From NCBI RefSeq assembly GCF_030160295.1, contig NZ_BSOB01000003.1, positions 1 through 64,000 on the forward strand: a DNA stretch of 64,000 bases, read 5' to 3'. Positions 35,800 to 44,758 of this stretch are shown here, piece by piece (position 1 is the stretch's first letter; each line of letters starts with the position of its first letter). The notes beneath the pieces were generated by a model that made no database searches, was not told the DNA's origin, and saw only the letters and a list, made by a program, of their open reading frames with translations. The position numbers and the translations under genes were made by a program. Source of the DNA: Dyella acidisoli (GTDB lineage: Bacteria; Pseudomonadota; Gammaproteobacteria; Xanthomonadales; Rhodanobacteraceae).

Positions 35800-37109
35800 T
35801 CCTCCGGAATGAACATGATTTCCACGCGCCGGTTACGCGTGCGGTTGTCGGGTGTATCGGGCGGCAGCGCAATGGGCTGCGACGAACCCGCACCGCTCGA
35901 TTCGATGCGGCCGGGATTGTCCAGACCTTGGCCGAGAATCTGCGCAACGCTACGCGCACGTGCGCCGGACAGCTCGAAGTTGTCCTTGTATTTCAACGAG
36001 CGCACCGGTTGATCGTCGGTATGCCCCACGACGATCACACGCCCCTGCACCTGATTGAGCGCAGCGGTGATCTTGTGCAGCAAGGGAATCTGATCGGCCC
36101 CAACGTCGACGCCACCGGAGGGGAACATGCCGGTGGCGGCAAGGCGCACCATCGCCTGTCCATCGGGTTTTTCGTCCACCGTGAGCTGGCCGGCCTGCTC
36201 TTCCGGCGACAGCAATTGCTTGAGGCTCTTGCGCGCTGGCTGCGGTTGGTGCGCGTTGTCCGGCGGTGTACCGTTTTCCAGTCCGATGCGCGCAAGCTGC
36301 CCACTGATCGGCGACGACATATCGTTGAGCCGCGTGTAGAAAAACAGAAATGCAACGAGCAGCACCACAGCCGCACCCGCGGCGATCACCCACAGCGGCA
36401 CGTAACGGATCAGCGGATTGCGGCGATCCTCGATTCCGCGCCAATGCGGCGCCAATTCGTCCGCCGGCTTGGCGCGTTGCGCCTGGATGCGCCGATACAG
36501 GTCTTCCTGGATGTCGGCAAGCTTGGCTCTGCCGCCTGACTCGATCTGGTAACGGCCGGCGAAACCCAGCGCCAGGCAGATGTACATCAGCTCGATCAGG
36601 TCGATGTGCTTGGAAAAATCCGCGCTCAGGCGTTCCAGAATCTGGAAAAACTTAGCGCCGCCGTACGATTCGCTATGGAAGGTGACCAGCAACGTTTTCT
36701 GCGCCCAACCGCTGTGCTCGCCCCAGGGCGCATTGAGCACGGCTTCGTCGAGCATGGTACAGAGCACGTAGCGCGCGGCCAGGATCGTTTGTTGCGGAAC
36801 GTTGGCCGTCTCCGCCAAATTTTCAAAGCGGCGCATTTGCGCGACCGCCTGCTCACGCAGATGCATGGCATCGGGCTGCACCACGCTATGGCGCAATTGC
36901 ACGGCCAGCAGCAGCAAGGGGCTGGCCGCCTGCACCAACGGATTCGCACCACCTTCCAGGAATTGGTTGATTTCCGCGGGCGGCGCATACGAGGGAGCCG
37001 GCGCGCGCGCAGCGGAAGGTGGCGGTGGTGCAGCAGGTGTAGGGGCTGCACCGCGCGGACGCACGATCGTGGCGTCGCGCATGTCGTCATTGGGGCCGTT
37101 GGTGCTCAT
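35796..37109 (-). CDS. tssL: TssL (DotU) with C-terminal OmpA-like peptidoglycan-binding domain
   Basis: A 437-residue evolved TssL. A Pro/Ala-rich tail of about 50 residues is followed by the DotU domain (NPLVQAASPLLLLAVQLRH through LALGFAGRY), a transmembrane helix near 240-262 and a periplasmic OmpA_C domain (VVGHTDDQPVRSLKYKDNFELS, terminal NRRVEIMF). It holds the T6SS in the inner membrane and to the cell wall. The ATG at 37109 shares ATGA with the tssK stop and has AGAGGCGG upstream; it is preferred to an in-frame start 21 bases earlier. Confidence 0.93.
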   Translation of the reverse strand: MSTNGPNDDMRDATIVRPRGAAPTPAAPPPPSAARAPAPSYAPPAEINQFLEGGANPLVQAASPLLLLAVQLRHSVVQPDAMHLREQAVAQMRRFENLAETANVPQQTILAARYVLCTMLDEAVLNAPWGEHSGWAQKTLLVTFHSESYGGAKFFQILERLSADFSKHIDLIELMYICLALGFAGRYQIESGGRAKLADIQEDLYRRIQAQRAKPADELAPHWRGIEDRRNPLIRYVPLWVIAAGAAVVLLVAFLFFYTRLNDMSSPISGQLARIGLENGTPPDNAHQPQPARKSLKQLLSPEEQAGQLTVDEKPDGQAMVRLAATGMFPSGGVDVGADQIPLLHKITAALNQVQGRVIVVGHTDDQPVRSLKYKDNFELSGARARSVAQILGQGLDNPGRIESSGAGSSQPIALPPDTPDNRTRNRRVEIMFIPED

Positions 37110-38449
37110 GTTCCGCCTCTGATTGCCCACAGTTGCAGATCAAGCCCGGCGAATTCCTCGCCGAAGTGGAACGCGATGCCGCCGGACGTCTTCAACATTC
37201 GCCACATCTGCGAATTCTTGTCGAATTCGAAATACAGGAAGCCCGCGTTGTACGGAATCTGTCGCGGCGCCACCGGCATAGGCGCTACCCCGATGCCAGG
37301 CAACTGCAAATTGACCAGGTCGCGAATCTTTTCCACAGGGCCGATCTTCGACTGTGCAGGCAGTTGACGACGCAGGTCTTCCGATTTCATGTCGGACTTG
37401 GCGGCGAGCACGAAGGCCGCAGTGTCGAGCAAGGTGAGATCCGGCACCACCGCGACCCACACACCGAACTTGCGCTGCTGCAACGGAATCGGCGTGGCGG
37501 TCTGTTCCATTACGGCGCTCAGGCTGTTGCGCAACGCTACGATGACCGGCTCGAAACTTTCGCGCAGGAATTCGTGCCGATAGGGCGGAAAGGCCGGCGC
37601 ACGCTTGCCCGGTGCAGTGAACGTAGCCAGCTCGCCGGCCATCCCTACCGCAATGCGATAGAGATCTTCCGGATGCACAATCGGTGCGGCCGCGAGATGT
37701 GCAACCAGCGGTTGATAACGGTTCACCACTTGCAGTAACAGGAAGTCGGCAATTTCCGCTGCACCACCACGATCGGTGACCGCGACGCGACTGGCTAGCG
37801 CTTCACCGCGCTGATGCAGCAAACCAAGCAATTCCGTAAGGAAAGTGACGAGCCGCGGTACTGCCTGGCAGCTCTGTGCAGTGGGCATGAACGTTTCATC
37901 CAGCACCACGCGCCGGTCGGCGCGACATTCCACGATACGCGTCAGCGGAATGTGCGCCAGGCCTTCCATCGGTTGCGATTGCGGCAACAGGCGGCTGCTC
38001 ATGCCGCCTACTTCGAGCACAGTGATGCCATCCATGCTGCCGGAGGCGTCGCGCACTTCAGCTTCACGCACGCGAAAGCGGAACAGTTTTTCCTGCGGCG
38101 CTTCCGGACGTCCACTATCGGGCTGCGTGGGCGAACGCAAAGGAATCGTGAGGTAGACCGTCTGATCACGCCAGTTTGGATCCACTTCCAGCGCGGGCGG
38201 CAAAGGATCGTCGTTGGGCATGGAGAACGGCGTGCCATCGGGAAAGATACCGCGCGCACGCTTGATGCCGAGCTTGCCGATCGCTAGCAGGTCAGCTTCC
38301 AACTCCAGTTCGTGGAAACCCCATGCATACGGACGCAAGCCGCCTGCACGCAGTTCCACGAAGCGCTCCATGTAGCGCTCCTGCTGCTGCAAATGCTGGG
38401 GCCTCAGGAACAGCCCTTCACTCCACACCACTTTGTTGTTTTGCGTCAT
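37106..38449 (-). CDS. tssK: T6SS baseplate protein TssK
   Basis: A 447-residue baseplate protein linking the baseplate to TssL/TssM. The family start VVWSEGLFLRPQHLQQQERY is exact. The middle domain (LPLLQ-like LAHIPLTRIVECR) and the C-terminal receptor-binding part (NAGFLYFEFDKNSQMW) follow. The start ATG at 38449 fits the family; the reading frame continues upstream to 38539 through a REP-like palindrome and is not coding there. In related loci a tssJ lipoprotein gene often lies between tagH and tssK; here only repeats do. Confidence 0.95.
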   Translation of the reverse strand: MTQNNKVVWSEGLFLRPQHLQQQERYMERFVELRAGGLRPYAWGFHELELEADLLAIGKLGIKRARGIFPDGTPFSMPNDDPLPPALEVDPNWRDQTVYLTIPLRSPTQPDSGRPEAPQEKLFRFRVREAEVRDASGSMDGITVLEVGGMSSRLLPQSQPMEGLAHIPLTRIVECRADRRVVLDETFMPTAQSCQAVPRLVTFLTELLGLLHQRGEALASRVAVTDRGGAAEIADFLLLQVVNRYQPLVAHLAAAPIVHPEDLYRIAVGMAGELATFTAPGKRAPAFPPYRHEFLRESFEPVIVALRNSLSAVMEQTATPIPLQQRKFGVWVAVVPDLTLLDTAAFVLAAKSDMKSEDLRRQLPAQSKIGPVEKIRDLVNLQLPGIGVAPMPVAPRQIPYNAGFLYFEFDKNSQMWRMLKTSGGIAFHFGEEFAGLDLQLWAIRGGT

Positions 38450-38471
38450 GTATCCGGTCCGTCTGTTTATT

Positions 38472-38494
38472 CCCTCTCCTGTATGAAGAGAGGG
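38472..38494. repeat. Hairpin upstream of tssK
   Basis: CCCTCTC / GAGAGGG stem, 9-base loop. It resembles the CCCTCCCC hairpin at 7227 and the CCCTCCC hairpin at 60879, and looks like a member of one family of intergenic hairpins. Confidence 0.4.
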
Positions 38495-38511
38495 CAACAA
38501 CCTTGCGTTGC

Positions 38512-38592
38512 CGTCATTCCCGCGAAAGCGGGAATCCATGTTGCTCTTTAGTAAAAGCTAAAAATGGATTCCCGCTTTTGCGGGAATGACGA
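38512..38592. repeat. Second REP-like family: paired ATTCCCGC palindromes
   Basis: CGTCATTCCCGCGAAAGCGG with AATCCAT, a spacer of about 25 bases, then the inverted copy ATGGATTCCCGC...GCGGGAATGACG. Each copy is a hairpin and the pair forms a larger inverted repeat. The same hairpin is common in many beta- and gammaproteobacterial genomes. It fills the gap between tagH and tssK. Confidence 0.7.
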
Positions 38593-38651
38593 CCAAGTGA
38601 GGCTTCCTGCAACAACAACTTCTGTTGAGCGCGTGCATATACACAAAAGCG

Positions 38652-40001
38652 TTAACGACGTTCATTGCGCCGACTCCCCTTCAACCGCGCCAATTGCTCT
38701 TCATAAGCCCGCGCGAATTCATCACCGAACAAACGCCGGAAACTGTCATCAGGGTTCTTGACTAGCCCATCGTAGCTGTCACGGTATTTGTCCCAATAGC
38801 GCGCTTTGGCACCAAACGCCGCACGTTTGCCGCCGTCCACCTCGTTTTCGTAACGATCCGGATTGAAATGCATCAGCAGCGCCTCGAAACCTGCGCGCAC
38901 ACCGGCAAGCATGGCCATTTGATGGCAGCGGATGTCTTCGAACGCATCCTGGAACGCGGCGGTTCCGGAAAGGAAACCAGGGTTGGCGGGCCCCAGGATT
39001 TTCTGCATCGCCTCGTCCGTACCGAGGGCAAATTTCAGCGGATTGTTCTCCGAACGCTGGATGACCGTAACCGGCAGGCGGAAGGTGTTCTTGATCTCGG
39101 CACGCGCACGCAGCACATCCATTACGCCATCGACCACGATGCGGAAAATCAGCTCGACGTCTGGTGTAAGCGCACTTGCCGATGCCGGCGTCGCTGCGGG
39201 TGCCAGCACTGCAACAGGCGCTGGTGCTGGCGCGGGCGCAACGACAGGCTCCGCTACCGGTGGCGGTGCAGGTGCTGGCGCGGGAGGCGCGAAATCGCCA
39301 GCAGTCAGATCCCAGTTATCTGGCAGCACATTGGCTTGCCGGCGCACGTCGGTGGTGGGTGGGCGAAAGTGATCGCTGATGCCCGACGTGTGATTCCAAC
39401 TCGGCGCAGGCACCGGTTCCGGCGCGGGCGCATTGAACGGTGCATCGAGAAAACTTAGGGGATCCAGATCGCCGCTGGTGGGCGACGGGATATGCGGCGA
39501 AGGAATCAGGCTATCCGCGGACAGCGGTCGCGACGACGCAGGACTTTGCGGCAACGGATCGAGAAAACCGAAATCCAATGGATCGTTACCGAAAGAAAGC
39601 GGCGACGCTGCCGGTATGGGTGCCGGCGCAGATGCTGGTGCGGAATGAGGTATCGGTGCGCTCGGCTGGAAGATGGTTTCGCTGTCCTGCTCCATGCGCA
39701 CCGCAATCTCGAAGGTATCGATCTGCAAGCGATCGCCATTCTTCAGCGCCGCCGGGTCGCCCTTTATCAATGGCGAGCCGTTGAGCAACATGCCGTTGGT
39801 GCTGCGGTCTTCAATGAAATAGATGCCGTTGAGAAAACGCACCATCGCGTGCACGCGCGATACGCCGGAAGCACTCAACACCCAATCGCAATCCTCGGAG
39901 CGCCCGATGCTGCCGTCCTTGCTGTGAAAGCTCTTCTGGGCGCGAGGGCCGAACTGCGCCGCCTGCTGGCCTTGCACTGCGAGGGTCAATACCTGTGGCA
40001 T
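38652..40001 (-). CDS. tagH: T6SS FHA-domain protein TagH (Fha)
   Basis: A 449-residue cytoplasmic scaffold that binds phosphothreonine after PpkA acts. The FHA domain is at about residues 20-100 (GSIGRSEDCDWVLSASGVSRVHAMV, RSTNGMLLNG; Arg, Ser, His, Asn of the binding site all present). A long Pro/Ala linker (115-270) leads to the T6SS FHA C-terminal domain (DGVMDVLRARAEIKNTFRL, NPLKF, YWDKYRDSYDGLV, FARAYEEQLARL). It lies 12 bp after the DUF6931-like gene and 200 bp before tssK. Confidence 0.93.
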   Translation of the reverse strand: MPQVLTLAVQGQQAAQFGPRAQKSFHSKDGSIGRSEDCDWVLSASGVSRVHAMVRFLNGIYFIEDRSTNGMLLNGSPLIKGDPAALKNGDRLQIDTFEIAVRMEQDSETIFQPSAPIPHSAPASAPAPIPAASPLSFGNDPLDFGFLDPLPQSPASSRPLSADSLIPSPHIPSPTSGDLDPLSFLDAPFNAPAPEPVPAPSWNHTSGISDHFRPPTTDVRRQANVLPDNWDLTAGDFAPPAPAPAPPPVAEPVVAPAPAPAPVAVLAPAATPASASALTPDVELIFRIVVDGVMDVLRARAEIKNTFRLPVTVIQRSENNPLKFALGTDEAMQKILGPANPGFLSGTAAFQDAFEDIRCHQMAMLAGVRAGFEALLMHFNPDRYENEVDGGKRAAFGAKARYWDKYRDSYDGLVKNPDDSFRRLFGDEFARAYEEQLARLKGSRRNERR

Positions 40002-40013
40002 CTGCTCTCCTGC

Positions 40014-40556
40014 TTAGCGATGGGCGTCGGCGTTCGCGTTGAGCAGGCTCATCGCGCGCCCGATGAAAGCGCTGCGCCGCGCTTCGAATTGCTCCTCGAT
40101 CAATGCCGCCATCAGATTGATCGCGGCCACGGTGGCGCGCGCGGTGAGGTGTTCCGCTGGCGGTACGGGTGTTTCCTGCGTGGCCGGTGCCAGGCTACCG
40201 CCCGACCAACCTGCAGCAGCGGCCAACCACGCACCCAGCGAGCGATAGCCGCCGGCATTGGCGAATTCATAGGCAGCGCGGCGGTTGTCTTCGTTCGGCT
40301 CGCGCACCCATTTTTCAGCCAGCGATGCACCGGCTTTGTCTTCCAGACCCAGCGGCTGATCGCGCGCGCATTGCAACAGCCACGCCACCGCATAACGCTT
40401 GGGCAGCAGCCGCGCAAGAAGTTTCAGGGCGTCCTGGGTATCGCCAGCATCGAGCAGCGTTTGCACCGCCAATTGCGGCGTCATTTCCGGACGCAGCCTG
40501 GCACTGGCTGGAGCGGACAAACCCATTTGCGTCGAAGCCTGCGTAACGACCGACAT
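40014..40556 (-). CDS. T6SS-linked helical protein, DUF6931-like
   Basis: A 180-residue, Ala/Leu-rich helical protein (TPQLAVQTLLDAGDTQDALKLLA, ALPKRYAVAWLLQCARD-like segments) with no signal peptide and no membrane helix. I recall similar proteins annotated DUF6931 beside T6SS FHA genes, but cannot check this. The start at 40556 has AAGGGGAA upstream; the frame runs open to 40622 and overlaps the vgrG end. Its place between vgrG and tagH suggests a cytoplasmic accessory role. Confidence 0.65.
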   Translation of the reverse strand: MSVVTQASTQMGLSAPASARLRPEMTPQLAVQTLLDAGDTQDALKLLARLLPKRYAVAWLLQCARDQPLGLEDKAGASLAEKWVREPNEDNRRAAYEFANAGGYRSLGAWLAAAAGWSGGSLAPATQETPVPPAEHLTARATVAAINLMAALIEEQFEARRSAFIGRAMSLLNANADAHR

Positions 40557-40618
40557 GCTCAGGTTCCCCTTTGAACCGATCCTTGTTATTGCCCCTGTCC
40601 TAACGATCAACCGATCGA

Positions 40619-42583
40619 TCAACCGATCATGATGATGCCGCCGGATACCTTCGTCATGGCATCGCCAGTGGCGCTGACCATGGTGCCTTTCACCGTGGTC
40701 ATTGCACTGCCTTCCACCTCCAGCATGCCGTCCGAATGCACCTTCATGCTGGCGCCGGCGCCGACGTCCATCGTCGCGCCGGCCTTGATGCCGACTTGCA
40801 CTTGCCCCTCCACCTTCACCGACGAATTGCCGGTGATGGTGATGTTCACGCCGGTGATCTGGATCTCGCCCGTGCTCTTCATAATGATACTTGAAGAGCC
40901 CGTGGTCAGTTCGATCTGCGTGCCGGCTGTGAGCTTGAAAATCTGGCCGACGTCGATGGTGTCGTTGTTGCTGATGGTGGCCTTGCGGTCGTGCTTGATG
41001 GTGACCGTTTCGTCGTGATCGATGGTCACGATGTGATCATTCTCGACTTCTTCGTGCATGTCTTTCTGTGCATGCATGAAGAAATCTTCGCTGCCCTTCT
41101 TGTCTTCGAAACGCAGCTCGTTGAAGTCGGCCGTGCCGCCCAGCAGGCTGCGACTCTTGATGCCGCTTTGCGTCTTGTTGTCCGGCAGGCTGTACGGCAC
41201 CTGGTTGTCACCGTTGTAGACGCTGCCGATGATCAAGGGGCGGTCCGGATCGCCTTCCAGGAAGCTCACCACGACTTCTTGCCCCACGCGCGGAATGCTG
41301 ATGGCGCCCCAGTTCTTGCCAGCCCATGGCGTAGCCACGCGCACCGGGCAAGAACACTTCGCGTTTTTCTTGTCAGGCGTATTCCAATGGAAGGTGACTT
41401 CCACGCGGCCGTACTTGTCGACCGCGATGTCCTCGCTGGTTTCGCTACCCGTCACGATCGCGGTTTGCAGGCCGACGATAGTTGGCTTTTTTGCCATCTG
41501 CATGCTGCGGAATGGTGTCTTGCTTTCAATAGCGTTGAAGCTGCAATGAAAGGAGACGCTACCGCCTCCACCACCCGGACCATGCGGCGGCGCGTGCAGT
41601 TGGATGTCGCTGCCGACGATCAGGTACTCCTGATTGAGCTCGTCGCGTGGAAAGTTGCTGAGAGTAAACAGGCCGCCAATCTGTACCGACGGCGTTCCGG
41701 TCGCGCCGGAATAACGGGAATGCCAAGCCGTCAGCGCCTCCGCACGAACCTGCGCATAGTGCGCACCGACCGCTGCAGTGACATGTCCTCCGGGAAAATC
41801 GAACACATCAAGAACATCATCAGCCTCTGCGGCACCATGCCCATCGGTATTGCCTAGCGAAAGCAGAGATGCCTTCGGTGCTTGCGGGTCGAAGTCGGTC
41901 AAGGCGTATTTGGTTTTGTCCACACTCCGCAGCGTGCCCCAACTAACGATAGTGGCTTCTCGACGCAACACCGAGTCGGAACTGGAGGCATAAGCGACCT
42001 TGCTGAAGCCATCAACCTTTTGATGTCCGCCAATCCCGTCGGCGAGTACAAGCGTGTGAGTGCCTGCCGTATGGGTGAAATAATAATAAATACCCTCTTG
42101 TTCCATCAGCCGACTAATAAAATTGAAATAATCTTCGCGGTACTGCACGCAATAATCGCGGGTGGCGTAGGAACCGGATAGGCTTAGCTTGATATCGCTA
42201 TAGCCGATCTCGCTTAAAACCTGCTTGATGATGTCTGGAGCGCTGAGCTGCTTGTAAATACGGCAGTCGACCTTTTGCCTTAGCAGCCACGGCTTAGGTG
42301 CCAGTGACACTTCATAAGTGGCATAGACAAGGTTTTCGATGGTTTCGACACCGGTCTGGTTCGCGCGTATGACCATGCCGTTGAAGTAACGCTTGAAACC
42401 ATCCTCGGTGGCAATCGTGACGGTCATGGAAGAACCTAGCAGACCGGAAAGATCGATCGCTATATCCTGACTTTCAAATTGCACATAAAAATCAAATAAC
42501 TGGCCTAGTCCTTCCTTGGCCATCATGGTGACAAAACGCAAATCGTCACACTTGTCGGAGGTGATCGTAACGATGTCGGTCAT
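40619..42583 (-). CDS. vgrG: T6SS spike protein VgrG (TssI)
   Basis: A 654-residue trimeric spike protein. The gp27-like region (first 380 residues; YRIYKQLSAPDIIKQVL-like segment, YCVQYREDYFNFISRLMEQEGIYYYF) is followed by the OB/gp5 domain (KYGRVEVTFHW, RVATPWAGKNWGAISIPRVGQEVVV, DPDRPLIIGSVYNG) and a beta-helix needle of short repeats (GEIQITGVNITITGNSSVKV, GMLEVEGSAMTTVKG). There is no C-terminal effector extension, so cargo must be carried through PAAR or adaptor contacts. The ATG at 42583 has GGGAGAG upstream. It is the only vgrG in the window. Confidence 0.95.
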   Translation of the reverse strand: MTDIVTITSDKCDDLRFVTMMAKEGLGQLFDFYVQFESQDIAIDLSGLLGSSMTVTIATEDGFKRYFNGMVIRANQTGVETIENLVYATYEVSLAPKPWLLRQKVDCRIYKQLSAPDIIKQVLSEIGYSDIKLSLSGSYATRDYCVQYREDYFNFISRLMEQEGIYYYFTHTAGTHTLVLADGIGGHQKVDGFSKVAYASSSDSVLRREATIVSWGTLRSVDKTKYALTDFDPQAPKASLLSLGNTDGHGAAEADDVLDVFDFPGGHVTAAVGAHYAQVRAEALTAWHSRYSGATGTPSVQIGGLFTLSNFPRDELNQEYLIVGSDIQLHAPPHGPGGGGGSVSFHCSFNAIESKTPFRSMQMAKKPTIVGLQTAIVTGSETSEDIAVDKYGRVEVTFHWNTPDKKNAKCSCPVRVATPWAGKNWGAISIPRVGQEVVVSFLEGDPDRPLIIGSVYNGDNQVPYSLPDNKTQSGIKSRSLLGGTADFNELRFEDKKGSEDFFMHAQKDMHEEVENDHIVTIDHDETVTIKHDRKATISNNDTIDVGQIFKLTAGTQIELTTGSSSIIMKSTGEIQITGVNITITGNSSVKVEGQVQVGIKAGATMDVGAGASMKVHSDGMLEVEGSAMTTVKGTMVSATGDAMTKVSGGIIMIG

Positions 42584-42663
42584 TCCACTGCTCTCCCTAA
42601 ACATGGGACTCTGCTATAGTCCATTCGCATAAAGCACGGCGCCATCAAGGAAAAGGATGCATT

Positions 42664-43569
42664 ATGGCTAGCACATGCGATCCAGGCCCTATCTTTTCGC
42701 TACTGCCATCGCAAAACCCCTGTGCAGATCAGCGATTCTTCGATCCGCTCAAGCCGATGCTTTCCCCTCAGCCTAACTGGCTCTCCCCCCTGTCGACCTA
42801 CCTCGATCCCTGGAACGGTCCTATTGTAGCACCGGCACCAACGGTGCCTAGCGCGAATCCCGATATCTCACAACTTTTTACCAACACAAAGTTACAGCCA
42901 CAGACCGGCATCACGGAAGATCAGTTCAAAACCATTGCCGAGCAGCTCAAAGTCGAAGTTGCGGTGATTAAGGCCTTTGCGAAGGTGGAAACAGGAGGGG
43001 CGCCATTCGACCATCTCGGCCGACCGGCCATTCTGTATGAACGCCAATGGTTTCACACACTCACCAAAGGCAAGTACGACACCACGCATCCGCACATCTC
43101 CGATCCGAACGCCTATCACCCCAACCCGAAAAAAAAGCCCCGGCCCAAACACGCCAAAAAGGGGGCACCTGCCCCAGCCCCGTCCGCACCGTTTAACCCG
43201 GTACAAGCCGATCCCAAGGATGACTATTACGGCAACGACAGCACCCAATACCCAAGGCTGAAAGAGGCTTATGACCTCGACGGCGTCGCCGCCCTCGAAT
43301 CCGCCTCATGGGGCCGCTTCCAGGTTCTGGGTGTCAACCACAAGAGTTCCGGCTTCCCTACCGTGCAAGCGTTCGTGCTCGCCATGATGCGCTCGGAGTA
43401 CTGCCACCTTGAGGCATTCGCTGGCTTTGTCCGCCGCACCAAGGGGCTACAGACGGCCTGTCAGAAAAAGGACTGGGTGAGCATGGCGCGCCTCTACAAC
43501 GGACCGAAATACCAAAAGTACCATTACGACACAAAGCTGAAGGAAGCCTACGACGAAATAACAAAGTAA
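42664..43569 (+). CDS. T6SS muramidase effector (N-acetylmuramidase/DUF3380 family)
   Basis: A 301-residue probable cell-wall hydrolase delivered to the periplasm of target cells. Residues 1-80 are an unusual Pro-rich segment without signal peptide, perhaps a loading region. The muramidase domain follows: FAKVETGG (Glu109) and HLGRPAILYERQWF (Glu126), then DGVAALESASWGRFQVLGVN (about 207-226), SEYCHLEAFAGFV and ARLYNGPKY. A Pro/Lys-rich insert at about 152-182 interrupts the family pattern. It is divergent from vgrG, 80 bp apart, and followed by two signal-peptide proteins that look like immunity proteins. Cargo of this VgrG by inference. Confidence 0.88.
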   Translation: MASTCDPGPIFSLLPSQNPCADQRFFDPLKPMLSPQPNWLSPLSTYLDPWNGPIVAPAPTVPSANPDISQLFTNTKLQPQTGITEDQFKTIAEQLKVEVAVIKAFAKVETGGAPFDHLGRPAILYERQWFHTLTKGKYDTTHPHISDPNAYHPNPKKKPRPKHAKKGAPAPAPSAPFNPVQADPKDDYYGNDSTQYPRLKEAYDLDGVAALESASWGRFQVLGVNHKSSGFPTVQAFVLAMMRSEYCHLEAFAGFVRRTKGLQTACQKKDWVSMARLYNGPKYQKYHYDTKLKEAYDEITK

Positions 43570-43612
43570 GTCATTCACTCATTGGCCGACTGCCTCCTTA
43601 TCCACCCACCCC

Positions 43613-44140
43613 ATGCATCTCATTCGCTCTTGCAAACTTGCCACGCTTGGCCTGCTCTGCTGGACTTCCGTCGGTCTGACCCAGCCGCCGCCTCAGGGCT
43701 CACTTTGCCGGCCTCCCGAAAAAACGTACTACAGCTGCCACACCGTCAACCATAAAATCATGAGTCTGTGCGGCGCCCTACCTGGCGCGCTGCAGTACCG
43801 TTTCGGCACCCCTGGCAAGATCGAGCTGCAATACCCTGACAAAGCAGCGGACGGCACCAAGCTGATGCGCTACGCCTACTATTTCCGCTTTCAGACCAAC
43901 TACTCAGAAGTCGTGTTCGACCACAACGGCTACAGCTATACCGTGTTTGACTACGACGAGAACGACTACGGTGAACGTCACAGCGCTGGTGTGCGTGTCG
44001 CGGGCAGCAATGGGGTCGAACACGAAGTGAAGTGCAAGGAACCCGTGGACGGCGACCTAGTCCAGCCGGGCAAATACCTGAAATGTGATCCGGACAACGC
44101 TCTTAACGATGACGGCAATCCAGACAGCTGCCACCGTTGA
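43613..44140 (+). CDS. Periplasmic immunity protein candidate, copy 1
   Basis: A 175-residue protein with an N-terminal signal peptide (about 23 residues). The mature part has five or more Cys and motifs shared with the next gene: EKTYYSC, NHKIMSLCGALPGALQYRFG, ELQYPDKA, GKYLKCDPDN. Location right after a cell-wall-degrading effector, export to the periplasm and the duplication all fit immunity against the muramidase. No known family is recognised. The gap to the muramidase stop is 43 bp, so co-transcription is likely. Confidence 0.75.
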   Translation: MHLIRSCKLATLGLLCWTSVGLTQPPPQGSLCRPPEKTYYSCHTVNHKIMSLCGALPGALQYRFGTPGKIELQYPDKAADGTKLMRYAYYFRFQTNYSEVVFDHNGYSYTVFDYDENDYGERHSAGVRVAGSNGVEHEVKCKEPVDGDLVQPGKYLKCDPDNALNDDGNPDSCHR

Positions 44141-44178
44141 GCCTCCCTCTATTTATTACCGACCATACTCCTTTGGCC

Positions 44179-44706
44179 ATGCGCAAACTGAATCTGGTGT
44201 TCGCTCTCACAACGACCCTACTCTCATGCCTGAACGCCCCCTCCTTCGCGGCGGACGCTCCACCACCGGCTAGTTTGTGCACCGCCACGGAAAAGACGTA
44301 TCTGAGCTGCGAAACCGAGAATCACAAGATCCTCAGTCTGTGCGGCGCGCTGCCGAATGCCTTGCAATATCGTTTTGGACGGCCATCCAGGGTCGAGCTA
44401 CGTTATCCTGAAGATGCGTCGAAAGGCACCTCGACTATGGCGTACGCCCGCGACGTTGAAGGCAACGACGACAGTTCCGACTTGAATTTCACCCACGGAA
44501 GCTATCACTACCAAATATTCGACCTGCGCCATTCCCATGGAGATCGCTATACCGGTGTCATCGCGCAGGGCAAGGACCAAGTCGAGCACAAGGTTGTATG
44601 CACAAGCAAAGTGCAAGGCAATTTGGATGAAGTCGGCAAATATCTGAAATGTGATCCGAACGATCCATTTAACGGTGGCACCGAAGACGGCTGCCACGGC
44701 TCATGA
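44179..44706 (+). CDS. Periplasmic immunity protein candidate, copy 2 (paralogue)
   Basis: A 175-residue protein, the same length as copy 1, with a signal peptide ending near SFAADA and the same motif order: EKTYLSCETENHKILSLC, LPNALQYRFG, ELRYPEDA, GKYLKCDPND. Identity is high in these blocks and low in the central part (about residues 85-110), so the copies have diverged where contact with a target might lie. The ATG at 44179 gives the signal peptide; a TTG at 44137 overlapping the previous stop is an alternative. It converges on the methyltransferase gene. Confidence 0.75.
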   Translation: MRKLNLVFALTTTLLSCLNAPSFAADAPPPASLCTATEKTYLSCETENHKILSLCGALPNALQYRFGRPSRVELRYPEDASKGTSTMAYARDVEGNDDSSDLNFTHGSYHYQIFDLRHSHGDRYTGVIAQGKDQVEHKVVCTSKVQGNLDEVGKYLKCDPNDPFNGGTEDGCHGS

Positions 44707-44758
44707 ACACGCAAACTCAGCGCAGCCGAGTGAGCTGGAACGACCGTCGCAGATTGGG

